A model generated the notes under the pieces. That model was given only the letters and a program-made list of their open reading frames with translations, was not told the DNA's origin and did no database searches. Both the position numbers and the translations under genes were made by a program. Below, in pieces: positions 1 to 12,549 of a DNA stretch of 64,000 nt (position 1 is the stretch's first letter; each line of letters starts with the position of its first letter). Origin of the DNA: Medicago truncatula (Eukaryota > Streptophyta > Magnoliopsida > Fabales > Fabaceae); assembly GCF_003473485.1 (NCBI RefSeq), contig NC_053047.1, positions 1,627,001-1,691,000 of the forward strand. Direction: 5' to 3'.

Positions 1-2280
1 CCTACTTTTTATAAGCAATATTATTAAGATAAGATTATTAGTATAGATCACAGGACACTCTAATCCAATACAAAAAGTGAAACAACTAACCCCTTAGACA
101 AGCAACAAGTGAATACGTATGATAAGAGGCTTTGGGTGGGTGATGATTTGTCTCGTAGCTCAGGAATCTTAATAAATTACATTTGTACATATCAAATGCT
201 TAATAAAGTATACCTTTAACAATATTGGCTTGTGTCATCACTATGTATGTATGTGAGGTTAACTTGACAGTAGTTATTCAATTTGGTTGTGTATTTCTCA
301 TATTTATATAGAGGGAAACTGTATAATATGTCATTCATTGATATGTCATTCAATGTTTATGTACAAAAGTTCTTCATATAAGTAGAGAAAGGAAAAAAAA
401 TGAAAGTTGGTTCAACTAAATAAATATTTTTAAAGATAAATTACTAGTTTGGCACAAAAAAAAAGAAGATAATGAGCACTGCTACAATTTTGTCTTGTAT
501 ATATTTATCAACCCTATAGCTAATATAATTTATTTTCTATTTCAACTAAATTAAGGAAATGTTAAAGAAAAAAAAAATATAGGAAGTCTCAAATGAGTAG
601 TTAGTAAAGTGGAAGAAAAAAAATTAATAGTTGTTTTCACAAGCATGAGAAAATTAATAGTCGATATATATCTATTTTAGTTATCAGGGTCGTCCCTATG
701 AAATTAGAGACTTGACTCTCATAATAAAAATAGGTCTCTAATAAAATAAAAACACAATTTTGCAAAAAAAGAAAGGATCGTTGTCATTCTTTGAAATAAA
801 AAAAGGAGAACCAGAGTCTAAAGGATAGATGGATATTGGATTGGTAGTGGTTACCGGTTCGGAAAGAAAAGCGAGAGAGGTTGAGAAGAAGAAAGAAGTA
901 GCGTTATTGTTGAAAGAAAGAAGAAACAAGAACTTTTTTTTTTTTTTCCTTTGAATGGAGACCCGTCACTTTTGGAGGCCAGCTAGACTCGGGTGAGCTT
1001 TCTGCACTCAAGGACAACCTTGTTGGTTACACTATATACTATGTCTAAAAGTCAGGCTTCACTTTAATTTCCCAACTTTTGTTTAGAGGAATATAATCTA
1101 CCAACTTAAAATCTAAACTTTTTTATGATCTTTCATCTAAAAATGTTGTGCTCCTAATCTCAAGTCTTAACTCTTTGGATCCGTCTTGTTTGCAGAAAAA
1201 ATAGGGGATTGTGGGGTGGAGAATATACATAGGTGCTAATATATCACATGTTTCTAGGTGGCATAAAACGTGAATTGTTCCCTTGATTCCATATTCATGA
1301 GATGCTTTGGAAGATGGAGAATAATATATTGTTGAAATTTGAGTAACGTAGTTTTTATATCATCTCTTCAAGAAAGATTCTCACAAATTTTAATTGTTAT
1401 CTTGTAAAGGATAAAGCAAATCAAGCCATTACTTCTTATTAGGACGAGTGGATGGATCACTTTGTTTATTTTATTTTCATGTATTTTCTATTGGGTCAAG
1501 ATATATTCCCGTATAATTTAACCAATGGAAAAGACAACTGGCTGACACATGGAAGGTTTATATAAACTTATTAAAAATATTCTTGAATTAATATATACAC
1601 AATATGTCGTTATGTGCAATAATTTTAAAGTATTAGTGTACACTCTAATAATTTTAAAATATTCTTGAATTAAAATGTAGATTTTTTTACGGAAAAAATG
1701 TAGGTAGATGTTAAAATTGGATCACGTAATATTATTCATAATAAGTTTTCAAAAAAGTTTATTGCACCATCAAGGAATGATGTTCACATTTCTTCTCGAA
1801 TGATGATTAAAACTAATTAGTATCACTATAATTATAATTATGTGAGTGTAGCTTAATTGATAGAAACATTTCATTATATATACAGAATTCGGGGTTTGAA
1901 TATATATATTATGAAGCTTCTAGTATAGTATCTAGTCATGTGTTTTGTCTTGCACTAGCCAGTTTGATTACCCATGCACAACCAATCATGTCTTCAATTT
2001 GCAGATAGCTATACATTAATTGGATGAGGGAATTTTTAAGAAATGGCAAAAGGAAATGATACTATTTATTTTTAAATTAGGAGTTATATAAATTTTGTAA
2101 GGTAATCAAAAGACTAATTAGAATTCTAAAAATTACGTATTAATGTTACAAAATAGTTATTTAAATAAATAAATATTTGGGATATGGTTACAAAAATCAT
2201 GGGGATAGTGAGGAAGCTAGAAAGGATCAATTGGGATATATGATATGTTCACTCAAGAAATGGTGGACGACTTATTAGTT
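1..2280. other. AT-rich intergenic sequence
   Basis: No gene-like reading frame with splice sites or a recognisable domain is seen. A short stretch around 1835-1900 has the look of a decayed tRNA-derived SINE: a degenerate A-box-like part followed by a B-box-like GGGGTTTGAA. The rest is low-complexity AT-rich DNA. Confidence 0.5.
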
Positions 2281-2284
2281 CATA

Positions 2285-2890
2285 CTGAATTTGTTTGGAA
2301 CGAAATGATTTTACTGAAGGTCTCTCTTTTTGTTAGGTGCTTTTTCAAAAATAGATCACCAACAAAGGATAATTTAATTTATCGTGGTATTATTAACTAA
2401 GGATAATTTGATTTATCTAGTATCATTGACTTTGATTATTTACCATGCTTAGGAGGGTGTAGAAAGGAAGAAAATGTTTATCATATATTTATTTTTTTTG
2501 TGATTCCTTTAGGGGGGGTGTGGTATATGTATTATTGAATTTCTTGGACATTCATAGTGTTCTTCCTAATATCGTTGTTATTCTCCTCAATTCTCATTTT
2601 TGTAGTATTCTCTTAGGTCGTAAGGATTTTTAGGATGATCTTCAGGTTATTTGGTTGGTTTGTGTTTGAATTTATGGAAAGAGCGTAATAATCAATTTGT
2701 TTGGTCAAAAAGAACTTTCATTATCATTGATTTTAGATCAAGTAAAAAATTCATGTTTGATGTTACTTTAAGTTTATGAAGAAACTTTTAGAATGATTTG
2801 AATCTTTGGTGGCTCATTAATCCTCTTACTTATTGTAGGACTATTTTGTGTACACTTTGTAATATAATAGTTTTTTGTTCACTTTAACAA
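2285..2890 (+). mobile_element. Decayed LINE (L1-type) 3' fragment
   Basis: Broken reading on the plus strand gives KVSLFV-C-F-NRSPTKDNL and then a cysteine/histidine-rich part. This is the pattern of the zinc-binding domain (zf-RVT) that follows reverse transcriptase in plant LINE ORF2. Further on it reads like the usual C-terminal part, with K-FMKK and WWLINPLT-like residues near 2780-2830. Stops and frameshifts occur throughout, so it is a dead copy. Confidence 0.55.
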
Positions 2891-3299
2891 AAGATTCCTT
2901 TGGCTTTTTCAAAAGAAAAAACTATTATAGTTGAAATAATAAGAATTTAAGTATCATTGGTACATAATTCATTTATAATTTGTCAAAACTAAAATGGAAA
3001 AATGAACTGAAAATGTTGAGAATATGGTACCATTAGAAATTTCAGAATAGACATATAAGGAAATGGAATAATGTGGGAATTACGCGTCCATACTGCGTCG
3101 CTCTTCCCAGCAGCATCTGAAAAATTAACGTCATTCTCATAAGTCCAAACAAAATACCCTAGCAGTAGCACCCTATATGCCTTAAGTTAAGAATAATACT
3201 ATATACTATACTAATACCATTATATACAATATACCTCTACAAATAATATTATACAACATCTGGTTTTTTATATAAAAGAAAGTTTTGTCAATAAAAATC

Positions 3300-3590
3300 G
3301 ATGTATCTCTGACTCTGTCAAATTTTACTCAAATATGTCATTCAAAGAATATGATAAGGACTAAATTGATAATAATTGGATAAAGTTGGGACTAATTTGA
3401 TGGTAAATTGTCAAAATATAGAAACTTAATTTTTTCTTTTAAAGATAATATAGAAACTTAATTAATTATAAGTGATTTAATATATGGACCAACTTAACGG
3501 TTTAATTAATACAATATGTAACCTTTGTAAGTGGTTTAATATATAGATCAACTTAACGGTTTAATATAATATGTAGCCTTTTTAGAATAT
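3300..3590. repeat. Dispersed non-autonomous repeat, copy 1
   Basis: Phrases such as ACTAAATTGATAATAA, GGGACTAATTTGATGGTAAA and GACCAACTTAACGGTTTAAT recur here. Closely related wording is found at 36290-36420 and 42233-42880, so this is a dispersed repeat family, probably a non-autonomous DNA transposon. Its ends are not resolved here. Confidence 0.4.
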
Positions 3591-3599
3591 TTTGTACCA

Positions 3600-6240
3600 A
3601 AAAAAAATATATATTAATAATAGTATAGATCTATTTGAGAGTGTCTTACAAAATTATGAACTAATTTGATTGTTTACTCTTCTTGTACTTTTTATCTTTA
3701 ATATTTCGTGTGTTTCGGATATCTTTATTTTAATGTCTTTAACTTTTTTATAAATAGTGTATGTATAAAATATAGATTTAATTTTTTTTTCCTGAAAATA
3801 TATCACCTCTTGTTTTTAGTGTATCTAAAAAATATTTCTGTTTTCAGTTCTTGCAAATATAATTTCTTTTTTATGTTGACCGTTACTAATTAATTTAGTT
3901 CCTGTGAAAAAGAAAATTGTTGTAATTTTTTTTTTGACCAATGAAAATTGTTGGAATTGATTCATGTAATAAGTAAAATATTCCTCTGCGTATTAACTAC
4001 ACACATTTTACATTGAATAATTTCAACATTAACAAATTTCACACAACTAAAAAATATAGCAAGGACCAAATACAAAAAATTAAAACTGTATATTTTACAA
4101 GACTATAAAATAGCAATTTATAGGATTACCATACTATACTTATACTTTTTTTTAGGATTACCATACTTATACTTATCTTGTACACAATAGCAATTTATAG
4201 CATAACCTAATCCAAATGTACATTTTGAGTATGATCCTATCACATGCATGAAATGACAATTTGCCCTTCTTTCTTTATTTAAAAAATCAAATAAATGAAT
4301 GCATTATTTTTTATTTATTTACTTTCAAGAGATACTATATTATGAGAAAGTCAGAGGCTGATGGATTCAATGGATGAAGATGTAAGCCAATAACAATGAT
4401 GCATCCAATGTTTCATTTAATTAAGTGTCTGCCACTACTGTTCCCCAACAAATTTATGTGACTGCATCATCTTAGGAGTATAACAGTATTAGTAACTATA
4501 ACTATAAATGTCAAAACAATAATATATAGCATAGTTTGGTCTCTCTCTTCCAAAATTAAAATCTATATATTTTTTACATCTTGAATTCAAGCCCCACCAT
4601 GTGGATTCAATGTAATCCACTTCTTTTTAGTGTATTGTTTTGGATCTTTCTTGTATAGTTTAATAGACATTGTTTGTGATGCGTTGGAGGTGTTGGCTTA
4701 AATGAAAGCATACATAAAATTTTAGAGTTTTAACAACAAACATAACCATGTGGCCACCTATATATTTGGATTCAACTTACTAGTCCAATATTCCACTATT
4801 GTAACTAGATTAGTGTACCTTTCTCAATGAGCCCCAAAATTAAGAAAACAAAGTTTTATATGTTGTCTGAAGGCCAGATACTTTAAAATGGATGACATGA
4901 TGGTATCTGATATGTATCCTATATTGATATCTGTCTGATACATCTCGATAAATATCGAGAGAGTATCCGAAGATTAATCTTTACATGCATAAGTGATATA
5001 AGTCTTGAATTTGTTAAATGTACCTTCGATTTCATCGTAAAAGTCGAATATATTAAGCTCAATATTGTGAAAGTTTCTAATCTAGTGTGTATAGACACAT
5101 ACATATATCTTTGTGTGTTTGAACATCTTCATCCTTTAAATTGCTTTAAAGGAGTAAAATTCAAATTTATTTAACATTATCATAAAAAAGTTATTTTCAC
5201 CCTTAGGTTATTAAGTCCCACCATATATAATGGTACATTCACTCCACCAAAAACACTAGAAGAATGATACTTCTTTAGAGAGCAATGTACATTATTCTAA
5301 CATGTAGCGTGTGTTTACCAAGTTTAGTAGGTGGTAACTATTCGGTTCAAATAAAGTAAATAGTAAAAAATTCAAATCGTGACTCTATCAAATAGAATTT
5401 TGGCAGGCACTATCTAGTGGAGATTAGATCTCTCAAGTTGATTAAAACTTATTCAAATCGTGACTCTTTCAAATAATGGTGATACTTAGCACACATGAGT
5501 AAGAGATTTAATTTGATTAATTATGTTTTGCGATGAGCTCGTGACAATATTTTTTAGGTTAAATAGCTGCTGGAGATCAAACTATCAAGTGAATGAATAA
5601 GAGATTTAAGTTTCTCATTATAATGTTTTGAGATCTATTTAAGGGATTAATCGGTATCTTCAAACAAATAATTTTAATATTAAGGATGAATTTTTGTCAT
5701 CTTTATTTTTTATTTTTGTCAAATAACTTAGTGATTAAAATTCAACTCTTAAGGGTAAATAAGTAAGGAATATGGTGTTTGCATACCAACCACTACATAC
5801 TTCAACTTTCTGTCAACTCAGCTACACTCACGAAAATTTTTAAAAAAAAAAAAAAAAAAAAAAAAAGGAAATAACACATTAGCTTTATTCAAGTGTACCG
5901 TCGTCATTCTTGAGGTTTCCCTTCAAAAAGAAAATCATTCTTGCGGTCACGAGAATAACGTGGTGATTTGGGCTAGTCTGAAAAATTTGTCATTGATATA
6001 ACTGCTACGTGATCTCATTATACATTATTTTTTTACAACAAGGTGGGTTTATTGCATTATTTATTACAGCAGAAAAGACTTCTCTCACTAGATACATGTA
6101 CATGTAGACTTATTTTGTATACTTGAACTATGAGCATTGTGACATGGTTGAAAAAGTGTAATTGTGTGAATGTAAGCTTATCCTCATCACGAGTCAAAAT
6201 AAAGCTTATCCTCACTGTGGGGAATCAATCCTAGTTAATT
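3600..6240. other. Intergenic sequence
   Basis: No supportable gene. The stretch is AT-rich with scattered stop codons in all frames. A pure run of about 25 A lies at 5842-5866. It could be the tail of a plus-strand retroposed insert, but I cannot define a body for it. Confidence 0.45.
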
Positions 6241-6246
6241 ATGTAG

Positions 6247-7290
6247 GTTATGCACGGCGGAGGATATGGCGAGAGCGGGGTGGGGGAGAGGAAAAGGGCA
6301 TGGGTGTGGAGACGTAGGTTGTTAGCATGGGAGGAGGAAAGTGTGAGGGAGTGCTCAACATTATTACATAACGTTGTTTTGCAGGATAATGTTACTGATA
6401 TGGGACGTTTATCGCTTTATTACCAACTTTGGGGATGAGGTGGATAGTCAGGGGCGGTTCTAAGGCCGTGCACTCGCCCAGGCTCCGGGCCAAATTTTTT
6501 GCAATTTCTTGTGTAAATCCCTATGAATTTCTTATATAAACCCCTATAAATTGAGCAATTTCTTTACATTTTTTATTATTTCCTTGCAATTTATTGCCCG
6601 GGCTTTACAATATTCTTGGCTCCGCCACTGAGTCTCATTGATGATGTGTGGCACAGGCACATACCGGTGAAGGTGTCATTGTTTGTGTGGCGCTTCCTGC
6701 ATAATAGACTTCCGACGCGAGCTAATTTGTTCAGGCGGAACATACTAACAGTTGCGGATTTGTTGTGTTCGGCCGACTGTGATGTAGTGGAAACATGTCG
6801 ACATCTTTTTTTGGAATGTGAAACAGCTACTAATCTATGGTCTCACGTTTGGAATTGGTTATGCTTATATTCGGTGTCTCCTTGTGAGCTTCGAGATCAT
6901 CATCTTCAGTTTTCTTATATGGCAGAACTACCAAGGTGCACTCATTCTTTTTTGAAAGCTATTTGGTTTTGGAAGGATCGAAATAACCATATATTTGAAA
7001 ATGCGGCCTTACATCCTTATGTCCTCATAGAGAAAGTAGAGCTTGACTCTTTTTTATGGGTGAAAGCAAAGCAGCCGTCTTTTATGTATTGTTTTTATGA
7101 TTGGTGGAAACACCCCATCCTTTGTATGGATGTTCACGGGTAACTTCTCTCGATTGTTAGGATGGTGCCTCTCTTTATTTGGCACCTAAATTTTGTAAAT
7201 TTTGATCGATGATTCACTTTTAGCACGACTTGTGCAGGGTGTATCATCGTTGTTATTAATATATATCATTTTCATTTGTGCAAAAAAAAA
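6247..7290 (+). mobile_element. LINE ORF2 C-terminal fragment, interrupted by a MITE
   Basis: Two coding remnants belong to one L1-type LINE. 6250-6438 reads WRRRLLAWEEESVRECSTLL and onward, the segment usually found after the reverse transcriptase. 6640-7140 reads VSLFVWRFLHNRLPTRANLF followed by a C-x4-C-x4-H-x4-C array (CDVVETCRHLFLEC), which is the zf-RVT domain, and ends WWKHPILCMDVHG with a stop. An A-rich tail follows at about 7280. The two parts are separated by the hAT-type MITE at 6449-6630. The second part alone keeps a frame of about 170 codons but is not a host gene. Confidence 0.75.
6449..6630. mobile_element. hAT-like MITE nested in the LINE
   Basis: The left end reads CAGGGGCGGTTCTA. 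The right end read in reverse is CAGTGGCGGAGCCAA, so the termini are imperfect inverted repeats of the CAGNGGCGGA type common in plant hAT MITEs. The LINE coding sequence resumes straight after it. No clean 8-bp target duplication can be read. It has no coding capacity. Confidence 0.55.
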
Positions 7291-7299
7291 AACAAATAT

Positions 7300-8398
7300 A
7301 TGTAGGTTATTGAAATTGCAGGTCATAATTTGGTTTGAAATTAATGACATTTTAAATTTATATTTGAAATAAAAGATTCTCAACTTATTATTGTTTTAGG
7401 ATAATTGCAAGACTAAATTGATCAAAATGGCCACACATGAAGGGAAAAAAAGTCCAAAACATGAAGTTAAAATATAAACAATTTGGTTCAAGGTCGGTTT
7501 GGTGATTAGGATAAAAGAGTTAAGAAGTAGAGTGACAAATGTGATTTCGGGTTCAATTCTCACTTTTAATAACACAAACAAATTAATAATTTTATGGTAA
7601 GATTGATCTTTAATATATATTTAAATCAATCAAGTCAAAGTTTCTAATGCCCTATCCGGTAAAAATAGCATATAATTGATAAATTAGTTTATAGAGGATA
7701 GTTGACAAACTAGCTGAAAGTTAGTAGCAGATGAACCATGCGGTTGAATTTGTATTGTTTGATAAAGTTAATAGTTGAAGTAACTTATAAATATGAAACG
7801 ACATAAAACATATATATTTGATTAATATTTATTTATTTGTTAATTAAAATAAAGGAAATAAGTTATAAGCTCGTGAATAAATTAACAATACTTTGTTTAA
7901 TTATATGAACCTATAAACTATAAGGTATCACATATAAACTAGCTTATTCTTCTTGTCAAATAGATCTTAAATAAACAATGTGAATGCATCCATTTCCTAC
8001 AACAATTCACCAAACACACGATAAATTAAACATTTGTTTAGATTTCAAATTTTTTAGTGTCAATGTTTAAATATTGAGACTTCCGGTGACAGTGCACTGA
8101 AAGTGATGCCACAACATTTTTCAAACAGACAAGGTAAACAAATTGGATCACCTACAATTATGGTGCATTTGCGGCCATAAGAAACAAAAGAATGTACAGA
8201 GAAAATATATAGATGAAATAGAGAGATGGTAGGAAAATTTAGAGAAATTTCCTACATTAATTGTGTCATACACAATTTTCTTAAAAAAATACGAGTCACA
8301 CAATTTTCAATCTCGATCGTCTAATTTAGATCGATTGTAGATGTTATCTAAATTGTTCCATCTCAAATTAATAGTCGAGATTGTCCATTGCATATAGA
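7300..8398. other. Intergenic sequence with a SINE-like trace
   Basis: No gene seen. Around 7495-7565 there is a degenerate tRNA-like stretch ending in a B-box-like GGGTTCAATTC followed by a T-rich run, compatible with an old SINE. The remainder is AT-rich. Confidence 0.4.
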
Positions 8399-8400
8399 TA

Positions 8401-8693
8401 CTCCCTCCGTCCCTAATTATAGGGCCCTTTTGAAAAAAATAACGGGAATTAAGATAGTGGATATTTGTATTAAATATGTTTGTAATTAGTATTGTTTTTA
8501 CAATTTTATCCTTTAAGAGAGAGATGATTTATGTTTTCAATATGTTATTTATTGTTGATTGAAGAAAAAGATGTATAATTAATAGGGGCATGTATGTAAA
8601 GAAATAATTAATGTAGTTGGAAATAGCAAAAGGGTCTTATAAAAAGGGACAAAAAAAATTTCAAAAGGATCTTATAATTAGGGACGGAGGGAG
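8401..8693. mobile_element. Stowaway MITE 1
   Basis: The termini are inverted: CTCCCTCCGTCCCTAATTAT at the left and TAATTAGGGACGGAGGGAG at the right, flanked by TA on both sides (8399-8400 and 8694-8695). That is the Tc1/mariner-class Stowaway signature. It is about 293 bp and non-coding. The copy at 58346-58639 is very similar along its length. Confidence 0.9.
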
Positions 8694-9337
8694 TACATGA
8701 TTCTCAAAGAGGAACTCTTAAAAAAAAAATAGACCATTTGTATTTCATGTTGACTATATAATATGAGTCGGATCTTTGATTAACAATTTAGATGCAAAAC
8801 TTTAAAAACTTGTGGATTTGTGTTGGTAACCGTTCGATCTTGAATTGACGATTGAGATTGTTATAATTTAATTTATCGATGTATTATTTGATTCATTCAA
8901 TCTCAAACCAACCATCAAGATCGCCTGCTGCATCAAATTGCATGAATATGCTAGTGCAAGCAATCTTGATCCATTTAATTGATTACTATTGATTTATTTA
9001 TTTTTTATATAAGGACCGACTAATTCGATGACCAATCATATTTAATAAGTGACTCAATCAAAGTAAGAGCAAAACTATGTATGGAACTCAAGAGCGTTTA
9101 GATGAGATGACATAGATATGTTTTAGTTTAATCATCATATTTAACCTTACACATGCAGCAACATTAAAACTTAAAGAGAACTTACCGTCCATTTAGAACA
9201 TGATATATTGAAAAAACCACACTCTGAAGATTCAAATCTACACCAGCAAGCATACCCCATGCAATACTGACTTATTGATCAAACAAAAAGTCAAGGCAAT
9301 AAGGGACAACTAAGTCATTTCATATTGAAGCAAGTAC

Positions 9338-9344
9338 TATAAAA
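9338..9344 (+). promoter_or_regulatory. Candidate TATA box of the HD-Zip gene
   Basis: TATAAAA lies about 480 bp upstream of the main start codon. It is followed by a CA/CT-rich leader that includes a (CA)n run at about 9408-9422. Its spacing fits a leader that contains the upstream ORF at 9553-9642. Confidence 0.5.
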
Positions 9345-9552
9345 CCCACAGTCATTTGCACAAAAAACTTCTTTAGCAACAGAAAACACCCAGTTGCAGA
9401 CTCTCTCACACACACACACACACTCATCACAAAACCTCGCCGGAAAACTCCATCTCCGGCCACCAGCGTTCTCCTTCCTCCGGTAAACCCTTCAGTTCAA
9501 AACTGAATCCCTTCAAAGACCACCGGAATCGGTGGTTTTTATCTTACAGTGC

Positions 9553-9642
9553 ATGATGGGATCTTGCATATGTCCGTTAGAAACTCCAGCAAGGTTGCTT
9601 TGGACAACAAGTTTCTTCCGTCATAAGTTAATGATCTTTTAA
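9553..9642 (+). CDS. Upstream ORF in the HD-Zip I leader (candidate CPuORF33)
   Basis: ATGATGGGA opens a 29-codon frame ending in TAA, 174 bases before the main ATG. It encodes a compact peptide starting MMGSCICPLETPARLL and ending in an aromatic and basic part (FFRHKLMIF). Arabidopsis ATHB1 is known to carry a conserved-peptide uORF, named CPuORF33, that represses translation of the main frame. The main ORF here is an ATHB-1-type protein, so this is most likely its equivalent. That the frame and stop are intact is seen directly. The conservation and the repression are inferred from the family. Confidence 0.72.
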   Translation: MMGSCICPLETPARLLWTTSFFRHKLMIF

Positions 9643-9816
9643 TCCACAAACCATCATAGAAATATTTCTATAAAAAAAAATACCAAGTTTGGAATTTGAA
9701 AGAAAAAATATATATATATATCATTTTTTGTTTCTGATTCTGAAAGATTAATAGTATTAAGAGAACAAATTTAGCACAACCTTTAACGTGAAGTTTTGAA
9801 GTTTGAAGTTGAAAAA

Positions 9817-12436
9817 ATGGAGTCTGGTCGTCTTTACTTTGATTCTTCTGCTTGTCGTGGGAATAACATGAACATGCTGTTTCTTGGAAATGCTGATCTT
9901 GGTTTTCGAGGTATTTTTCTTAATCTGTTGAGTTTTTATGGTACCATTTTGTTTTTTTGGATTGTAAATTGTTGGTGTTGTTGTCTTGTTTTGTTAAAAA
10001 TGGTATTTGTTTGGATGGTGGGACACCTGAAACTCACACACAACTGAGAAGTTCAGGTTTGGACCCAAGTGAAGGTGTTTAGTATAACAATATTGATTTT
10101 ATGAGTTGAGTTAGGTCTTATGGACAGATGGCGGGATATTTTCTTTTTTTGGTTACGAAAAGACATGATTTGATTTGATTTGGGTTTTTGGTAAAAGAAG
10201 CAACTTGATTTTGTATCAAATTTGGGCAAACAAAAAAAAAAAAAGATATGATTTGATTTGAGTTTTTGTTAAAGAAAGCAACTTGGTTGTGCATCACAAA
10301 ATTAGGCTGTGAGAAAATGAATTAGAATATTTCTTTTTCTTTTTGTTTTTATTTTAATTTTTGTTTATGATTTTGTGTTGCAAGTATTATGATTTGTGAT
10401 ATAGATGTTGTTTGAGGTGTTTGATGTAGAAAAGAGTGTAAATTGATGAGGTTTTTAATTTTTTGAATTTTTCTGAATGAAAGCAGGAAGGTCAATGATG
10501 AGCATGGAGGAAGGCTCAAAGAGGAGACCTTTCTTTAGCTCACCTGATGAACTGTATGATGAGGAGTACTACGAGGAGCAGTCACCGGAGAAGAAGCGCC
10601 GCCTCACTTCCGAGCAGGTTGGTTGCTTGCTTTCTTTGATGAATGAATTTGGATATGTTTTTCACTATGATGATGTTCTAACTATGACAGAAGTATATTA
10701 AACTTTTTCAATCTTTATCATCAGCAATTAGTCTCACTTCTAATATGATATGAGTTTAGCTTTTAATTAATGCAATATGTGTGAAAAATGAGGGTTGACT
10801 TTCAATAGAAATTTGTTTTTGTAGTCATCAGTTGATTGATTTTGAAACCATTTATTAGTGTTTGTATATCAAAACTACATGTACTTGTTTATTAGTTTTA
10901 GTGATTGGTTAAGGAGAAGTCTAGGTGGAGAACTCATATCCTCTCCGATGACCGAAAATTTCCAGTAGGAGAGAGTGAGACTTGTTGAATATAATAGTAA
11001 TATTTATACAAGTATTATATTCAACGAGTATATTTCTCTTCTGCTGAAAATTTGTAGTCCCCGGAGAGGAATTGAGCCCGTAGATCAACTAGACCGATAA
11101 GAGAGATGTTATGTGATATTAGTTTTTGTGATTAACTTTGTGGTTTGATGAATAGGTCCATATGTTGGAGAAGAGCTTTGAGGAAGAGAACAAACTTGAG
11201 CCAGAGAGGAAAACCCAGTTGGCCAAGAAACTAGGATTGCAACCTAGGCAGGTGGCTGTATGGTTTCAGAACCGTAGGGCTAGATGGAAGACAAAACAAC
11301 TTGAAAGAGATTATGATGTTCTTAAGTCTTCCTATGATTCCCTACTTTCAACATATGATTCCATTAATAAGGAGAATGAGAAACTCAAATCTGAGGTATT
11401 TAACTACATATGTACTGTATAATCAAATATGTGCATTTATAGTAGTTATGATTAAAATCAAATGTTTTAATCGTTTGACGATTATGATTGATGGACAGTG
11501 TAAAAAATTTGTATAACTGTATATAAATTAAGTACTATTAGTATTACTATTATTAGTTAGATTTGGTTATGCTATATATGCAAATTGAGTATTTGGTGAA
11601 GTCTGAAATGATTAGAGTTATGCATTAAAAAGGTAATGAATAGAATATAATTTGTCTGTCAAAAGTTATGGGTTTGAGTTTCTATATAAGATAGAATTAG
11701 TGGCTTTACAATCAGAACTCCATCATAAGAAGCAAATTTCCACTTACCAAAGAAGGTGATTGGGAGCTATCAAAGGAGGTCCTACCCATAAGATTCTACA
11801 CTATATTAATCACATACTAACAAAGAGTAGCATCTGTTCTGAACCCCACCTGGTGTGAAGAAAAAGCCTTTTCAAAGTAACTATGCGAATATACTTTTCT
11901 AGAGTTCTAAAAATATGCTTAAAACCTCATTTTGTGATAAAGACTAATGAGTTTTTTAAAAGAGGTGGACCATAAAATAGTTAACAAGTGGAAATTGAAG
12001 TATTGATTATCTTAACAACATGTTGACTATTTCACAGGTGGTATCCTTAAATGAGAAGCTTCAAGTGCAAGCTAAAGATATGCTTGAAGAACCTTTGTCA
12101 GAAAAGAAAGCTGATCCACTTCCAGTGGACATAGCTCAGATTTTCAGCATCAAGGTGGATGACCACATGAGTTCTGGAAGCGTTGGAAGTGCAGTGGTGG
12201 ACGAGAGTAGCCCCCGTGTCGTTGGTGTCATTGTTGACAGTGTCGATTCGTACTTTCCAGCTGACAACTATGCTGGATGTGTGGCTCCTATTGAAAGAGT
12301 TCAATCAGAGGAAGATGATGGGAGTGATGATGGGAGGAACTACTTTGATGTGTTTGTTGCATCTGAAACTGAGCAACATAACCATGAAGAGGGAGAGGCA
12401 CTGAATTGGTGGGGTAATATGTATTATGTTGCATAA
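9817..12436 (+). CDS. HB1: HD-Zip class I transcription factor, ATHB-1/HAT5 type
   Basis: Nuclear DNA-binding protein of the plant HD-Zip I family, which binds CAAT(A/T)ATTG-type sites as a dimer. Four exons are read: 9817-9910, 10487-10617, 11156-11395 and 12038-12436. All junctions are GT-AG and in phase, giving 287 residues (ATHB-1 has about 270). The homeodomain runs from about residue 65 to 123, with the helix-3 signature WFQNRRAR at 111-118. A leucine zipper follows without a gap, with heptad positions L124, L131, L138, I145, L152 and L159. The N-terminus ([17 protein letters not shown]) and the acidic C-terminus ending in an aromatic NWWGNMYY patch match the ATHB-1 subgroup. The start is the first ATG after the leader uORF, which probably controls translation. 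It converges with the MBD9-like gene. Confidence 0.93.
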
Positions 12437-12540
12437 TTAAGAAAAAGCAAAAGCAAGAACATTGTATAATTAAATGCATCATGTAATTTGGGTGCTTTGG
12501 GCGGCTAGGTGTTGAAATGTCTCTAAGCCAAGCTTAGTAA

Positions 12541-12546
12541 AATAAA
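12541..12546 (+). terminator. Candidate polyadenylation signal of the HD-Zip gene
   Basis: AATAAA lies about 105 bases after the stop codon. Plant poly(A) signals are loose, so this is only the best visible candidate. Confidence 0.35.
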
Positions 12547-12549
12547 AAG

